This document shows positions 51,421 to 64,000 of a stretch of DNA of 64,000 nt, piece after piece. This DNA comes from Calliopsis andreniformis (lineage: Eukaryota; Arthropoda; Insecta; Hymenoptera; Andrenidae): assembly GCF_051401765.1 (NCBI RefSeq), contig NW_027480450.1, positions 1,364,001 to 1,428,000 of the forward strand, read 5' to 3'. The translations under genes were made by a program, and so were the position numbers. The notes under the pieces were generated by a model. That model was not told the origin of the DNA. It did not search any database and saw nothing but the letters and a program-made list of their open reading frames with translations. Positions within the stretch are counted from its first letter, which is position 1, and every line of letters starts with the position of its first letter.

Positions 51421-54020
51421 ATCCCCAATCCTCAATCCTCAATGTTCAATCATCAATACCCAATCCTCAATCTTCAATCCTCAATCCTCAATCCTCAATC
51501 ATCAATCCTCAATCCTCAATCCTCAATCCTCAATCCTTAATCCTCAATCCTGAATCCTCAGCCTTCAGCCCTGAGTCCTCAACAATCAGTTGTCAATCCT
51601 CAGTCACCAACAGAATATCCTCAATTCACAGTTTTCAGTTCTCAATACTCAATCTGCAATCCTCAAATCTCTATCCACAAACATCAATTCTCATCACTCA
51701 ACCCTCAACGCTCAGTCCCCAATCCTCAATCTTCAATCCTCAATCCTCAATCCTCAATCGTCAATCTTCAATCTTCAATCCTCAATACTCAATCTTCAAT
51801 CCTCAATCCTCAATCCTCAATCATCAATCCTCAATCCTCAATCGTCATCCTTCAATCCTCAATACTCAATCTTCAACCCTCAATCCTCAATCCTCAATCC
51901 TCAATCCTCATTCTTCAATCCTCAATACCCAATCCTCAATCTTCAATCCTCAATCCTCAATCCTCAATTCTCAACCCTCAACCCTCAGTCCTCAGTCCTT
52001 AAAACTCAATCCTCAGACATCAGCCCTCATCCTCAATCCTCAATCCTCAATGTTCAATCCTCAATCTTCAATCCTCAATACTCAATCTTCAATCCTCAAT
52101 ACTCAATCTTCAATCCCCGATCCTCAATCCTCAATCCTCAATCATCAGACCTCAAACATCAATACTCAACACTCAGTCCTCGTCCTCAATCCACAGCCCT
52201 CAATACTCAATCCTCAATCTTCAATCCTCAATCCTCAATCCACAATCCTCAATCCTCAATCCTCAATCTTCAATCCTCAATACCTAATCTTCAATCCTCA
52301 ATCCTCAGTCCCCAGTCCTTTATCTTCAATCCTCAGTCCCTAATCCTCAATCTTCAATCCTCAATCCTCAATCCTCAATCCTCAATCCTCAATCCTCAAT
52401 CTTCAATCCTCAATACTCAATCTTCAATCCTCAGTCCTCAATACTCAATCCTCAATCCTCAAACCTCAATCCTCAATCCTCAATCTTCAATCCTCAATAC
52501 TCAATCTTCAATCCTCAATCCTCAATTCTCAATCCTCAATACTCAATCCTTAATCGTCAACCCTCAATCCCCAATCCTCAATCTACAATCCTCAATACTC
52601 AATCTTCTATCCTCAATCCTCAATCCTCAATCCTCAATCCTCAATCCTCAGCCCTCAATTCTTAACCTTCGATCCTCAATACACAATCTTCAATCCTCAA
52701 TCCTCAATACCCAATCCACAATCTTCAATCCTCAGTCCTCAATCCTCAATTCTCAATCCGCAATCCTCAACCCTCAGACCCGAAACATTAATACTCAAAC
52801 CTCAGCCCTCGTCCTCAATCCACAACGCTCAATCCTCAATCCTTAATCTTCAATCATCAATATTCAATCTTCAATCCTCAATCCTCAATACTCAATCCCC
52901 AATCCTCAATGTTCAATCCTCAATACCCAATCCTCAATCTTCCATCCTCAATCCTCAATCCTCAATCCTCAATCCTCAGTCCTCAAACCTCAATCCTGAA
53001 TCCTCAATCCTGAAACCTCAATCTTCAGCCCTGAGTCCTCAACAGTCAGTTGTCAATCCTCAGTCCTCAACAGAATATCCTCAATTCACAGTTTTCAATA
53101 CTCAATACTCAATCGGCAATCCTCAAATCTCTATCCACAAACATCAATTCTCATCACTCAACCCTCAACGCTCGGTCCCCAATCCTCAGTCTTCAACCCT
53201 CAATCCTCAATCCTCAATCGTCAATCTTCAATCTTCAATCCTCAATACACAATCTTCAATCCTTAATCCTCAATCCTCAATCATCAATCCTCAATCCTCA
53301 ATGGTCAGTCTTCAATCCTCAATACTCAATCTTCAATCCTCAATCCTCAATCCTCAATCCTCAATCCTCATTCTACAATCCTCAATTCCCAATCCTCAAT
53401 CTTCAATCCTCAATGATCAATCCTCAATTCTCAGTCCTCAACCCTCAGTCCTCAGTCCTTAAGCCTCAATCCTCAGCCCTCGGCCCTCATCCTCAATCCT
53501 CAATCCTCAATCCTCAATCCTCAACCTTCAATCCTCAATACTCAATCTGCAATCCTCAAATCTCTATCCACAAACATCAATTCTCATAACTCAACCCTCA
53601 ACGCTCAGTCCCCAATCCTCAATCTTCAGTCCTCAATCCTCAATCCTCAATCCTCAATCCTCAATCCTCAATCCTCAATCCTCAATCCTTAATCCTGAAT
53701 CCTCAATCCTCAATCATCAATCCTCAATACACAATCCTCAATGTTCAATCCTCAATACCCAATCCTCAATCTTCAATCCTCAATCCTCAATCCTCAATCC
53801 TCAATCCTCAATCCTCAATCCTCAATCCTTAATCCTCAATCCTCAATCCTCAATCATCAATCCTCAATACACAATCTTCAATCCTCAATCCACAATCCTC
53901 AATCCTCAATCCTCAATCCTCAATCCTCAATCCTCAATCCTCCATCCTTAACCCTCAATCCTCAATCATCAATCATCAATCCTCAATGCACAATCTTCAA
54001 TCCTCAATCCACAATCCTCA
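51421..54020 (+). repeat. 2.6-kb tandem unit, copy III first
   Basis: Equivalent of 2,240-4,839 at offset 49,181, with landmarks at 51580 and 53040. Confidence 0.82.
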
Positions 54021-56619
54021 ATCCCCAATCCTCAATCCTCAATGTTCAATCCTCAATACCCAATCCTCAATCTTCAATCCTCAATCCTCAATCCTCAATC
54101 ATCAATCCTCAATCCTCAATCCTCAATCCTCAATCCTTAATCCTCAATCCTGAATCCTCAATCTTCAGCCCTGAGTCCTCAACAATCAGTTGTCAATCCT
54201 CAGTCACCAACAGAATATCCTCAATTCACAGTTTTCAGTACTCAATACTCAATCTGCAATCCTCAAATCTCTATCCACAAACATCAATTCTCATCACTCA
54301 ACCCTCAACGCTCAGTCCCCAATCCTCAATCTTCAATCCTCAATCCTCAATCCTCAATCGTCAATCTTCAATCTTCAATCCTCAATACTCAATCTTCAAT
54401 CCTCAATCCTCAATCCTCAATCATCAATCCTCAATCCTCAATCGTCATCCTTCAATCCTCAATACTCAATCTTCAACCCTCAATCCTCAATCCTCAATCC
54501 TCAATCCTCATTCTTCAATCCTCAATACCCAATCCTCAATCTTCAATCCTCAATCCTCAATCCTCAATTCTCAACCCTCAACCCTCAGTCCTCAGTCCTT
54601 AAAACTCAATCCTCAGCCATCAGCCCTCATCCTCAATCCTCAATCCTCAATGTTCAATCCTCAATCTTCAATCCTCAATACTCAATCTTCAATCCTCAAT
54701 ACTCAATCTTCAATCCCCGATCCTCAATCCTCAATCCTCAATCATCAGACCTCAAACATCAATACTCAACACTCAGTCCTAGTCCTCAATCCACAGCCCT
54801 CAATACTCAATCCTCAATCTTCAATCCTCAATCCTCAATCCTCAATCCACAATCCTCAATCCTCAATCTTCAATCCTCAATACCTAATCTTCAATCCTCA
54901 ATCCTCAGTTCCCAATCCTTTATCTTCAATCCTCAGTCCCTAATCCTCAATCTTCAATCCTCAATCCTCAATCCTCAATCCTCAATCCTCAATCCTCAAT
55001 CTTCAATCCTCAATACTCAATCTTCAATCCTCAGTCCTCAATCCTCAATCCTCAATCCTCAAACCTCAATCCTCAATCCTCAATCTTCAATCCTCAATAC
55101 TCAATCTTCAATCCTCAATCGTCAATTCTCAATCCTCAATACTCAATCCTTAATCGTCAACCCTCAATCCCCAATCCTCAATCTACAATCCTCAATACTC
55201 AATCTTCTATCCTCAATCCTCAATCCTCAATCCTCAATCCTCAATCCTCAGTCCTCAATTCTCAACCTTCGATCCTCAATACACAATCTTCAATCCTCAA
55301 TCCTCAATACCCAATCCACAATCTTCAATCCTCAGTCCTCAATCCTCAATTCTCAATCCGCAATCCTCAACCCTCAGACCGCAAACATTAATACTCAAAC
55401 CTCAGCCCTCGTCCTCAATCCACAACCCTCAATCCTCAATCCTTAATCTTCAATCATCAATATTCAATCTTCAGTCCTCAATCCTCAATACTCAACCCCA
55501 ATCCTCAATGTTCAATCCTCAATACCCAATCCTCAATCTTCCATCCTCAATCCTCAACCCTCAATCCTCAATCCTCAGTCCTCAAACCTCAATCCTGAAT
55601 CCTCAATCCTGAAACCTCAATCTTCAGCCCTGAGTCCTCAACAGTCAGTTGTCAATCCTCAGTCCTCAACAGAATATCCTCAATTCACAGTTTTCAATAC
55701 TCAATACTCAATCTGCAATCCTCAAATCTCTATCCACAAACATCAATTCTCATCACTCAACCCTCAACGCTCGGTCCCCAATCCTCAGTCTTCAACCCTC
55801 AATCCTCAATCCTCAATCGTCAATCTTCAATCTTCAATCCTCAATACACAATCTTCAATCCTTAATCCTCAATCCTCAATCATCAATCCTCAATCCTCAA
55901 TGGTCAGTCTTCAATCCTCAAAACTCAATCTTCAATCCTCAATCCTCAATCCTCAATCCTCAATCCTCATTCTACAATCCTCAATTCCCAATCCTCAATC
56001 TTCAATCCTCAATCCTCAATCCTCAATTCTCAATCCTCAACCCTCAGTCCTCAGTCCTTAAGCCTCAATCCTCAGCTCTCGGCCCTCATCCTCAATCCTC
56101 AATCCTCAATCCTCAACCCTCAACCTTCAATCCTCAATACTCAATCTGCAATCCTCAAATCTCTATCCACACACATCAATTCTCATAACTCAACCCTCAA
56201 CGCTCAGTCCCCAATCCTCAATCTTCAGTCCTCAATCCTCAATCCTCAATCCTCAATCCTCAATCCTCAATCCTCAATCCTCAATCCTTAATCCTCAATC
56301 CTCAATCCTCAATCATCAATCCTCAATACACAATCCTCAATGTTCAATCCTCAATACCCAATCCTCAATCTTCAATCCTCAATCCTCAATCCTCAATCCT
56401 CAATCCTCAATCCTCAATCCTCAATCCTTAATCCTCAATCCTCAATCCTCAATCATCAATCCTCAATACACAATCTTCAATCCTCAATCCACAATCCTCA
56501 ATCCTCAATCCTCAATCCTCAATCCTCAATCATCAATCCTCCATCCTTAATCCTCAATCCTCAATCATCAATCATTAATCCTCAATGCACAATCTTCAAT
56601 CCTCAATCCACAATCCTCA
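54021..56619 (+). repeat. 2.6-kb tandem unit, copy III second
   Basis: Equivalent of 4,840-7,438 at offset 49,181, with landmarks at 54180 and 55639. It carries a private substitution: A at 54781, where copies I (5600) and II (33617) have C. Confidence 0.82.
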
Positions 56620-59184
56620 ATCCTCAATTCTCAATCCTCAATCCTCAATCCTCAATCCTCAATCCTCAATCCCCAATCTTCAATCCTCAATTCTCAATCC
56701 TCAATCTTCAATCCTCAATACTCAATCCTCAATCATCAATCCTCAATCCTCACTCTTCAATTCTCAATACCCAATCCACAATCTTCAATCCTCAATCCTC
56801 AATCCCCAATTCTCAATCCTCAACCCTCAACCCTCAGACCGCAAACATTAATACTCAAACCTCAGTCCTCGTCCTCAGTCCACAACCCTCAATACTCAAT
56901 CCTCAATCTTCAAGCATCAATATTCAATATTCAATCCTCAATCCTCAATCCTCAATCCTCAATCCTCAATCCTCAATGTTCAATCCTCAATACCCAATCC
57001 TCAATCTTCAATCGTCAATCCTCAATCCTCAATCCTCAATCCTCAATCCTCAATCCTTAATCCTCAATCCTGAATCCTCAATCTTCAGCCCTGAGTCCTC
57101 AACAGTCAGTTGTCAATCCTCAGTTACCAACAGAATATCCTCAATTCACAGTTTTCAATACTCAATACTAAATCTGCAATCCTCAAATCTCTATCCACAA
57201 ACATCAATTCTCATCACTCAACCCTCAACGCTCAGTCCCCAATCCTCAATCTTCAATCCTCAATCCTCAATCCTCAATCGTCAATCTTCAATCTTCAATC
57301 CTCAATACTCAATCTTCAATCCTCAGACCCCAATCCTCAATCTTCAATCCTCAATTCTCAATCCTCAATCCTCAATCCTCAATCCTCAATATTCAATATT
57401 CAATCCTCAATACCCAATCTTCAATCCTGAATACTCAACCCTCAATCCTCGATCCTCAATCCTCAATCCTCAATCTTCAATCCTCCATACTCAATCTTCA
57501 ATACTCAATCCTCAATCCTCAATCCTCAATACTCAATCCTCAATCCTCAATCTTCAATCCTCAATACTCAATCTGCAATCCTCAATCCTCAATCCTCAAT
57601 CCTCAATCCCCATTCTTCAATCCTCAATACCGAATCCCCAATCTTCAATCCTCAATCCTCAATCCTCAATTCTCAATACTCAATCTTCAATCATCAATAT
57701 TGAATCTTCAATCCTCAATCCTCGATCCTCAATCCTCAATGCTCAGCCCTCAATGTTCAATCCGCAATAACTAATCCTCAAATTTCAATCCTCAATCCAC
57801 AATCCTCAATCCTCAATCCTCAATCCTCAATCCTCAGCCCTCAAACCTCAATCCTGAATCCTCAATCCTGAATCCTCAATACCCAATCTTTAATCCTCAA
57901 TCCTCAGTCCTCAAACCACAATTCTGAAACCTCAATCCTGGATCCTCAATCTTCAATCCTCAATCTCCAACCCTCAATCTTCAATCCTCAATCCTCAATC
58001 CTCAATCCTCAATCTTCAATCCTCAATACTCAATATTCAATCCTCTATCCTCAATCCTCAATCCTCAATCCTCAATCCTCAATCCTCAATCCTCAATCCT
58101 CAATTTTCAATCCTCAATACTCAATCTGCAATCCTCAATCCTCAATACCTCAATCCTCAATCCTCATTCTTCAATCCTCAGTACCGAATCCACAATCTTC
58201 AATCCTGAATCCTCAATCCTCAATTCTCAGTCCTGAATCCTCAATCCTGAATCCTCAAGCTTCAGCCCTCAGTCCTCAACAATCAGTTGTCAATCCCCAA
58301 TCGTCAATAGAATATCCTCAATTCACAGTTTTCAATACTCATTACTCAATTTGCAATCTTCAGATCTCTATCCACAAACATCAATTCTCATCACTCAACC
58401 CTCAATACTCAGTCACCAATCCTCAAGCTTCAAACCTAAATCCCCAATCCTCAATCATCAGTCCTCAATCTTCAATCCTCAATACTCAATCTTCAATCCT
58501 CAACCCTCAATCCTCAATCCTCAATCACCAATCCTCAATCCTCAATCCTCAATCCTCTATCGTCAATCTTCAATCCTCAATCCTCAATCCTCAATCCTCA
58601 GTCCCCAAACCTCAATCCTGAATCCTCAATCCTGAATCCTCAATCTTCGGCCCTCAGTCCTCAACAATCAGTTGGCAATCCTCAATCCTCAATAGAATAT
58701 CCTCAGTTCAGAGCTTTCAATTCGCAATACTCAATCTGCAATCTTCAAATCTCTATCCACAAACTACAATTCACATCACTCAACACTCAACACTCAGTCC
58801 CCAATCCTGAATCTTCAATCCTCAATCCTCAATCCTCAATTCTCAATCCTCAACCCTCAGTCCTCAGTCCTTAAGCCACAATCCTCAGCCCTCGGCCCTC
58901 ATCCTCAATCCTCAATCCTCAATCCTCAATCCTCAACCTTCAATCCTCAATACTCAATCTGCAATCCTCAAATCTCTATCCACAAACATCAATTCTCATC
59001 ACTCAACCCTCAACGCTCAGTCCCCAATCCTCAATCTTCAGTCCTCAATCCTTAATCCTCAATCGTCAATCTTCAACCTTCAATCCTCAATGCTCAATCT
59101 TCAATCGTCAATCCTCAATACTCAATCTTCAATCCTCAAATCTCAACCCTCAATCCTCGATCCTGAACCCTCAATCCTCAATCT
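55045..59184 (+). repeat. 4.14-kb tandem unit, copy III first
   Basis: Equivalent of 5,864-10,003 at offset 49,181, with landmarks at 55639, 57100, 58277 and 58662. Confidence 0.84.
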
Positions 59185-62100
59185 TCAATCCTCAATCCTC
59201 AAACCTCAATCCTCAATCCTCAATCTTCAATCCTCAATACTCAATCTTCAATCCTCAATCGTCAATTCTCAATCCTCAATACTCAATCCTTAATCGTCAA
59301 CCCTCAATCCCCAATCCTCAATCTACAATCCTCAATACTCAATCTTCTATCCTCAATCCTCAATCCTCAATCCTCAATCCTCAATCCTCAGTCCTCAATT
59401 CTCAACCTTCGATCCTCAATACACAATCTTCAATCCTCAATCCTCAATACCCAATCCACAATCTTCAATCCTCAGTCCTCAATCCTCAATTCTCAATCCG
59501 CAATCCTCAACCCTCAGACCGCAAACATTAATACTCAAACCTCAGCCCTCGTCCTCAATCCACAACCCTCAATCCTCAATCCTTAATCTTCAATCATCAA
59601 TATTCAATCTTCAGTCCTCAATCCTCAATACTCAACCCCAATCCTCAATGTTCAATCCTCAATACCCAATCCTCAATCTTCCATCCTCAATCCTCAACCC
59701 TCAATCCTCAATCCTCAGTCCTCAAACCTCAATCCTGAATCCTCAATCCTGAAACCTCAATCTTCAGCCCTGAGTCCTCAACAGTCAGTTGTCAATCCTC
59801 AGTCCTCAACAGAATATCCTCAATTCACAGTTTTCAATACTCAATACTCAATCGGCAATCCTCAAATCTCTATCCACAAACATCAATTCTCATCACTCAA
59901 CCCTCAACGCTCGGTCCCCAATCCTCAGTCTTCAACCCTCAATCCTCAATCCTCAATCGTCAATCTTCAATCTTCAATCCTCAATACACAATCTTCAATC
60001 CTTAATCCTCAATCCTCAATCATCAATCCTCAATCCTCAATGGTCAGTCTTCAATCCTCAATACTCAATCTTCAATCCTCAATCCTCAATCCTCAATCCT
60101 CAATCCTCATTCTACAATCCTCAATTCCCAATCCTCAATCTTCAATCCTCAATCCTCAATCCTCAATTCTCAATCCTCAACCCTCAGTCCTCAGTCCTTA
60201 AGCCTCAATCCTCAGCTCTCGGCCCTCATCCTCAATCCTCAATCCTCAATCCTCAACCCTCAACCTTCAATCCTCAATACTCAATCTGCAATCCTCAAAT
60301 CTCTATCCACACACATCAATTCTCATAACTCAACCCTCAACGCTCAGTCCCCAATCCTCAATCTTCAGTCCTCAATCCTCAATCCTCAATCCTCAATCCT
60401 CAATCCTCAATCCTCAATCCTCAATCCTTAATCCTCAATCCTCAATCCTCAATCATCAATCCTCAATACACAATCCTCAATGTTCAATCCTCAATACCCA
60501 ATCCTCAATCTTCAATCCTCAATCCTCAATCCTCAATCCTCAATCCTCAATCCTCAATCCTCAATCCTTAATCCTCAATCCTCAATCCTCAATCATCAAT
60601 CCTCAATACACAATCTTCAATCCTCAATCCACAATCCTCAATCCTCAATCCTCAATCCTCAATCCTCAATCATCAATCCTCCATCCTTAATCCTCAATCC
60701 TCAATCATCAATCATTAATCCTCAATGCACAATCTTCAATCCTCAATCCACAATCCTCAATCCTCAATTCTCAATCCTCAATCCTCAATCCTCAATCCTC
60801 AATCCTCAATCCCCAATCTTCAATCCTCAATTCTCAATCCTCAATCTTCAATCCTCAATACTCAATCCTCAATCATCAATCCTCAATCCTCACTCTTCAA
60901 TTCTCAATACCCAATCCACAATCTTCAATCCTCAATCCTCAATCCCCAATTCTCAATCCTCAACCCTCAACCCTCAGACCGCAAACATTAATACTCAAAC
61001 CTCAGTCCTCGTCCTCAGTCCACAACCCTCAATACTCAATCCTCAATCTTCAAGCATCAATATTCAATATTCAATCCTCAATCCTCAATCCTCAATCCTC
61101 AATCCTCAATCCTCAATGTTCAATCCTCAATACCCAATCCTCAATCTTCAATCGTCAATCCTCAATCCTCAATCCTCAATCCTCAATCCTCAATCCTTAA
61201 TCCTCAATCCTGAATCCTCAATCTTCAGCCCTGAGTCCTCAACAGTCAGTTGTCAATCCTCAGTTACCAACAGAATATCCTCAATTCACAGTTTTCAATA
61301 CTCAATACTAAATCTGCAATCCTCAAATCTCTATCCACAAACATCAATTCTCATCACTCAACCCTCAACGCTCAGTCCCCAATCCTCAATCTTCAATCCT
61401 CAATCCTCAATCCTCAATCGTCAATCTTCAATCTTCAATCCTCAATACTCAATCTTCAATCCTCAGACCCCAATCCTCAATCTTCAATCCTCAATTCTCA
61501 ATCCTCAATCCTCAATCCTCAATCCTCAATATTCAATATTCAATCCTCAATACCCAATCTTCAATCCTGAATACTCAACCCTCAATTCTCGATCCTCAAT
61601 CCTCAATCCTCAATCTTCAATCCTCCATACTCAATCTTCAATACTCAATCCTCAATCCTCAATCCTCAATACTCAATCCTCAATCCTCAATCTTCAATCC
61701 TCAATACTCAATCTGCAATCCTCAATCCTCAATCCTCAATCCTCAATCCCCATTCTTCAATCCTCAATACCGAATCCCCAATCTTCAATCCTCAATCCTC
61801 AATCCTCAATTCTCAATACTCAATCTTCAATCATCAATATTGAATCTTCAATCCTCAATCCTCGATCCTCAATCCTCAATGCTCAGCCCTCAATGTTCAA
61901 TCCGCAATAACTAATCCTCAAATTTCAATCCTCAATCCACAATCCTCAATCCTCAATCCTCAATCCTCAATCCTCAGCCCTCAAACCTCAATCCTGAATC
62001 CTCAATCCTGAATCCTCAATACCCAATCTTTAATCCTCAATCCTCAGTCCTCAAACCACAATTCTGAAACCTCAATCCTGGATCCTCAATCTTCAATCCT

Positions 62101-63324
62101 CAATCTCCAACCCTCAATCTTCAATCCTCAATCCTCAATCCTCAATCCTCAATCTTCAATCCTCAATACTCAATATTCAATCCTCTATCCTCAATCCTCA
62201 ATCCTCAATCCTCAATCCTCAATCCTCAATCCTCAATCCTCAATTTTCAATCCTCAATACTCAATCTGCAATCCTCAATCCTCAATACCTCAATCCTCAA
62301 TCCTCATTCTTCAATCCTCAGTACCGAATCCACAATCTTCAATCCTGAATCCTCAATCCTCAATTCTCAGTCCTGAATCCTCAATCCTGAATCCTCAAGC
62401 TTCAGCCCTCAGTCCTCAACAATCAGTTGTCAATCCCCAATCGTCAATAGAATATCCTCAATTCACAGTTTTCAATACTCATTACTCAATTTGCAATCTT
62501 CAGATCTCTATCCACAAACATCAATTCTCATCACTCAACCCTCAATACTCAGTCACCAATCCTCAAGCTTCAAACCTAAATCCCCAATCCTCAATCATCA
62601 GTCCTCAATCTTCAATCCTCAATACTCAATCTTCAATCCTCAACCCTCAATCCTCAATCCTCAATCACCAATCCTCAATCCTCAATCCTCAATCCTCTAT
62701 CGTCAATCTTCAATCCTCAATCCTCAATCCTCAATCCTCAGTCCCCAAACCTCAATCCTGAATCCTCAATCCTGAATCCTCAATCTTCGGCCCTCAGTCC
62801 TCAACAATCAGTTGGCAATCCTCAATCCTCAATAGAATATCCTCAGTTCAGAGCTTTCAATTCGCAATACTCAATCTGCAATCTTCAAATCTCTATCCAC
62901 AAACTACAATTCACATCACTCAACACTCAACACTCAGTCCCCAATCCTGAATCTTCAATCCTCAATCCTCAATCCTCAATTCTCAATCCTCAACCCTCAG
63001 TCCTCAGTCCTTAAGCCTCAATCCTCAGCCCTCGGCCCTCATCCTCAATCCTCAATCCTCAATCCTCAATCCTCAACCTTCAATCCTCAATACTCAATCT
63101 GCAATCCTCAAATCTCTATCCACAAACATCAATTCTCATCACTCAACCCTCAACGCTCAGTCCCCAATCCTCAATCTTCAGTCCTCAATCCTTAATCCTC
63201 AATCGTCAATCTTCAACCTTCAATCCTCAATGCTCAATCTTCAATCGTCAATCCTCAATACTCAATCTTCAATCCTCAAATCTCAACCCTCAATCCTCGA
63301 TCCTGAACCCTCAATCCTCAATCT
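59185..63324 (+). repeat. 4.14-kb tandem unit, copy III second
   Basis: Equivalent of 10,004-14,143 at offset 49,181, with landmarks at 59779, 61240, 62417 and 62802. Confidence 0.84.
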
Positions 63325-64000
63325 TCAATCCTCAATACTCAATCTTCAACCCTCAATCCTCAATCCTCAATCCTAAATCCTCATTCTTCAATCCTCAATA
63401 CCCAATCCTCAATCTTCAATACTCAATCCTCAATCCTCAATCCTCAATCCTCAATCCTCAATCCTCAATCCTCAATCCTCAATCCTTAATACTCAATCCT
63501 CAATCCTCAATCATCAATACTCAATACTCAATCTTCAATCCTCAATCCTCAATCCTCAATTCTCAATCCTCAATCCTCAATCCTCAGAACTCAAACATCA
63601 ATACTCAACCCTCAGTCCTCGTCCTGAATCCACAACACTCAATCCTCAATCCTCAATCTTCAATCATCAATATTCAATCTTCAACACTCAATCCTCAATC
63701 CTCAATACTCAATCCTCAATCTTCAATCCTCAATACTCAATCTTCAATCCTCAATCCTCAGTCCTCAAACCTCAACTCTGAATCCTCAACCCTGAATCCT
63801 CAATCTTCAGCCCTGAGTCCTCAACAAACAGTTGTCAATCCTCAGTCCTCAACAGAATATCATCAATTCACAGTTTTCAATACTCAATACTCAATCTGCA
63901 ATCCTCAAATCTCTATCCACAAACATCAATTCTCATCACTCAACCCTCAACGCTCAGTCCCCAATCCTCAATCTTCAATCCTCAATCCCCAATCCTCAAT

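Larger units (their letters stand above)
1..64000 (+). repeat. Continuous degenerate heptamer satellite array, consensus CAATCCT
   Basis: The entire window parses into tandem 7-mers related to CAATCCT, with perfect runs of up to about nine units separated by variant units. G is nearly absent from the + strand; it appears mainly in variants such as CAGTCCT, CAATGTT, CAATCGT and GAATCCT. No unique sequence interrupts the array and neither window edge shows a flank, so the array is longer than 64 kb. All gene-free stretches are accounted for by this entry. The unit matches no satellite I can name. A role in heterochromatin or simply as a selfish tandem array is inference; no function can be read from the sequence. 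Confidence 0.98.
49182..64000 (+). repeat. Higher-order superblock, copy III (cut by window end)
   Basis: Copy III matches copy I bases 1-14819 at one constant offset of 49,181. Every landmark from 50050 to 63822 falls at exactly this distance, so no net indel has occurred over 14.8 kb. I found only scattered substitutions, for example C at 5600 against A at 54781 and G at 3364 against A at 52545. The window ends before the point (about 64,814) that would show whether copy III carries one or two 3,721-bp units. Confidence 0.9.

Noticed and set aside
1..64000. CRISPR array
   Set aside because: Repeats are contiguous 7-mers with no spacer-sized unique sequence and no cas genes. Landmark spacing (531 to over 2,600 bp) is far too large and irregular.
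1..64000. Telomeric repeat
   Set aside because: The G strand TTGAGGA resembles plant-type TTTAGGG only loosely. The array is degenerate with higher-order structure and has no terminal homogeneous tract.
1..64000. tRNA, rRNA, riboswitch or terminator
   Set aside because: The + strand is nearly G-free, so stable Watson-Crick stems cannot form, and no conserved RNA motif was seen on either strand.

Overview
The window is one continuous tandem-repeat array with no unique sequence. From base 1 to base 64000 the + strand reads as degenerate copies of the heptamer CAATCCT (complement AGGATTG). Common variants are CAATCTT, CAATACT, CAATTCT, CAACCCT, CAGTCCT, CAGCCCT, CAATCAT, CAATCGT, CAATGTT, CAATATT, CAAACCT, GAATCCT and TAATCCT. 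Even the most diverged stretches split into consecutive 7-mers. The register changes only at rare 6-mers (CGTCCT, CATCCT, CAACCC, CAACCT) and one recurring 8-mer (CAATACCT). I see no protein-coding gene, rRNA, tRNA, insertion sequence, CRISPR array or promoter I would defend. The many open frames on the + strand follow from the heptamer having no stop codon in any frame; they encode a monotonous SSILNPQ heptapeptide and are not annotated as genes.

The array has a nested higher-order structure. (1) A 28,017-bp superblock fills 1-28017 (copy I). (2) A shortened copy II occupies 28018-46826 (18,809 bp). Its 9,208-bp deficit equals one missing 3,721-bp unit plus one 5,487-bp contraction joined near 45,190. 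(3) A 2,355-bp tandem fragment follows at 46827-49181. (4) Copy III starts at 49182 and runs to the window end, matching copy I at a constant offset of 49,181 for about 14.8 kb. Inside the superblock are tandem units of about 2,600 bp (two copies), 4,140 bp (two), 3,721 bp (two in copy I, one in copy II), 950 bp (two in copy I) and 1,140 bp (about 2.8 in copy I). A block from about 1.37-4.86 kb also recurs at about 19.35-23.78 kb.

A 140-bp landmark of 20 diverged but conserved heptamers marks the array 41 times. A further 14 more-diverged versions and several half-length versions occur. Landmarks allow copies to be aligned, and some are hybrids that expose past exchange events.

Organism: the sequence does not identify it. 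A homogenised short-unit satellite longer than 64 kb with nested higher-order repeats is what one expects of eukaryotic heterochromatin. Heptanucleotide repeats also occur in bacteria (for example the STRR repeats of cyanobacteria), but known cases are far shorter, so a bacterial array of this size would be exceptional. Collapsed or duplicated assembly must be excluded before the large copy structure is interpreted.
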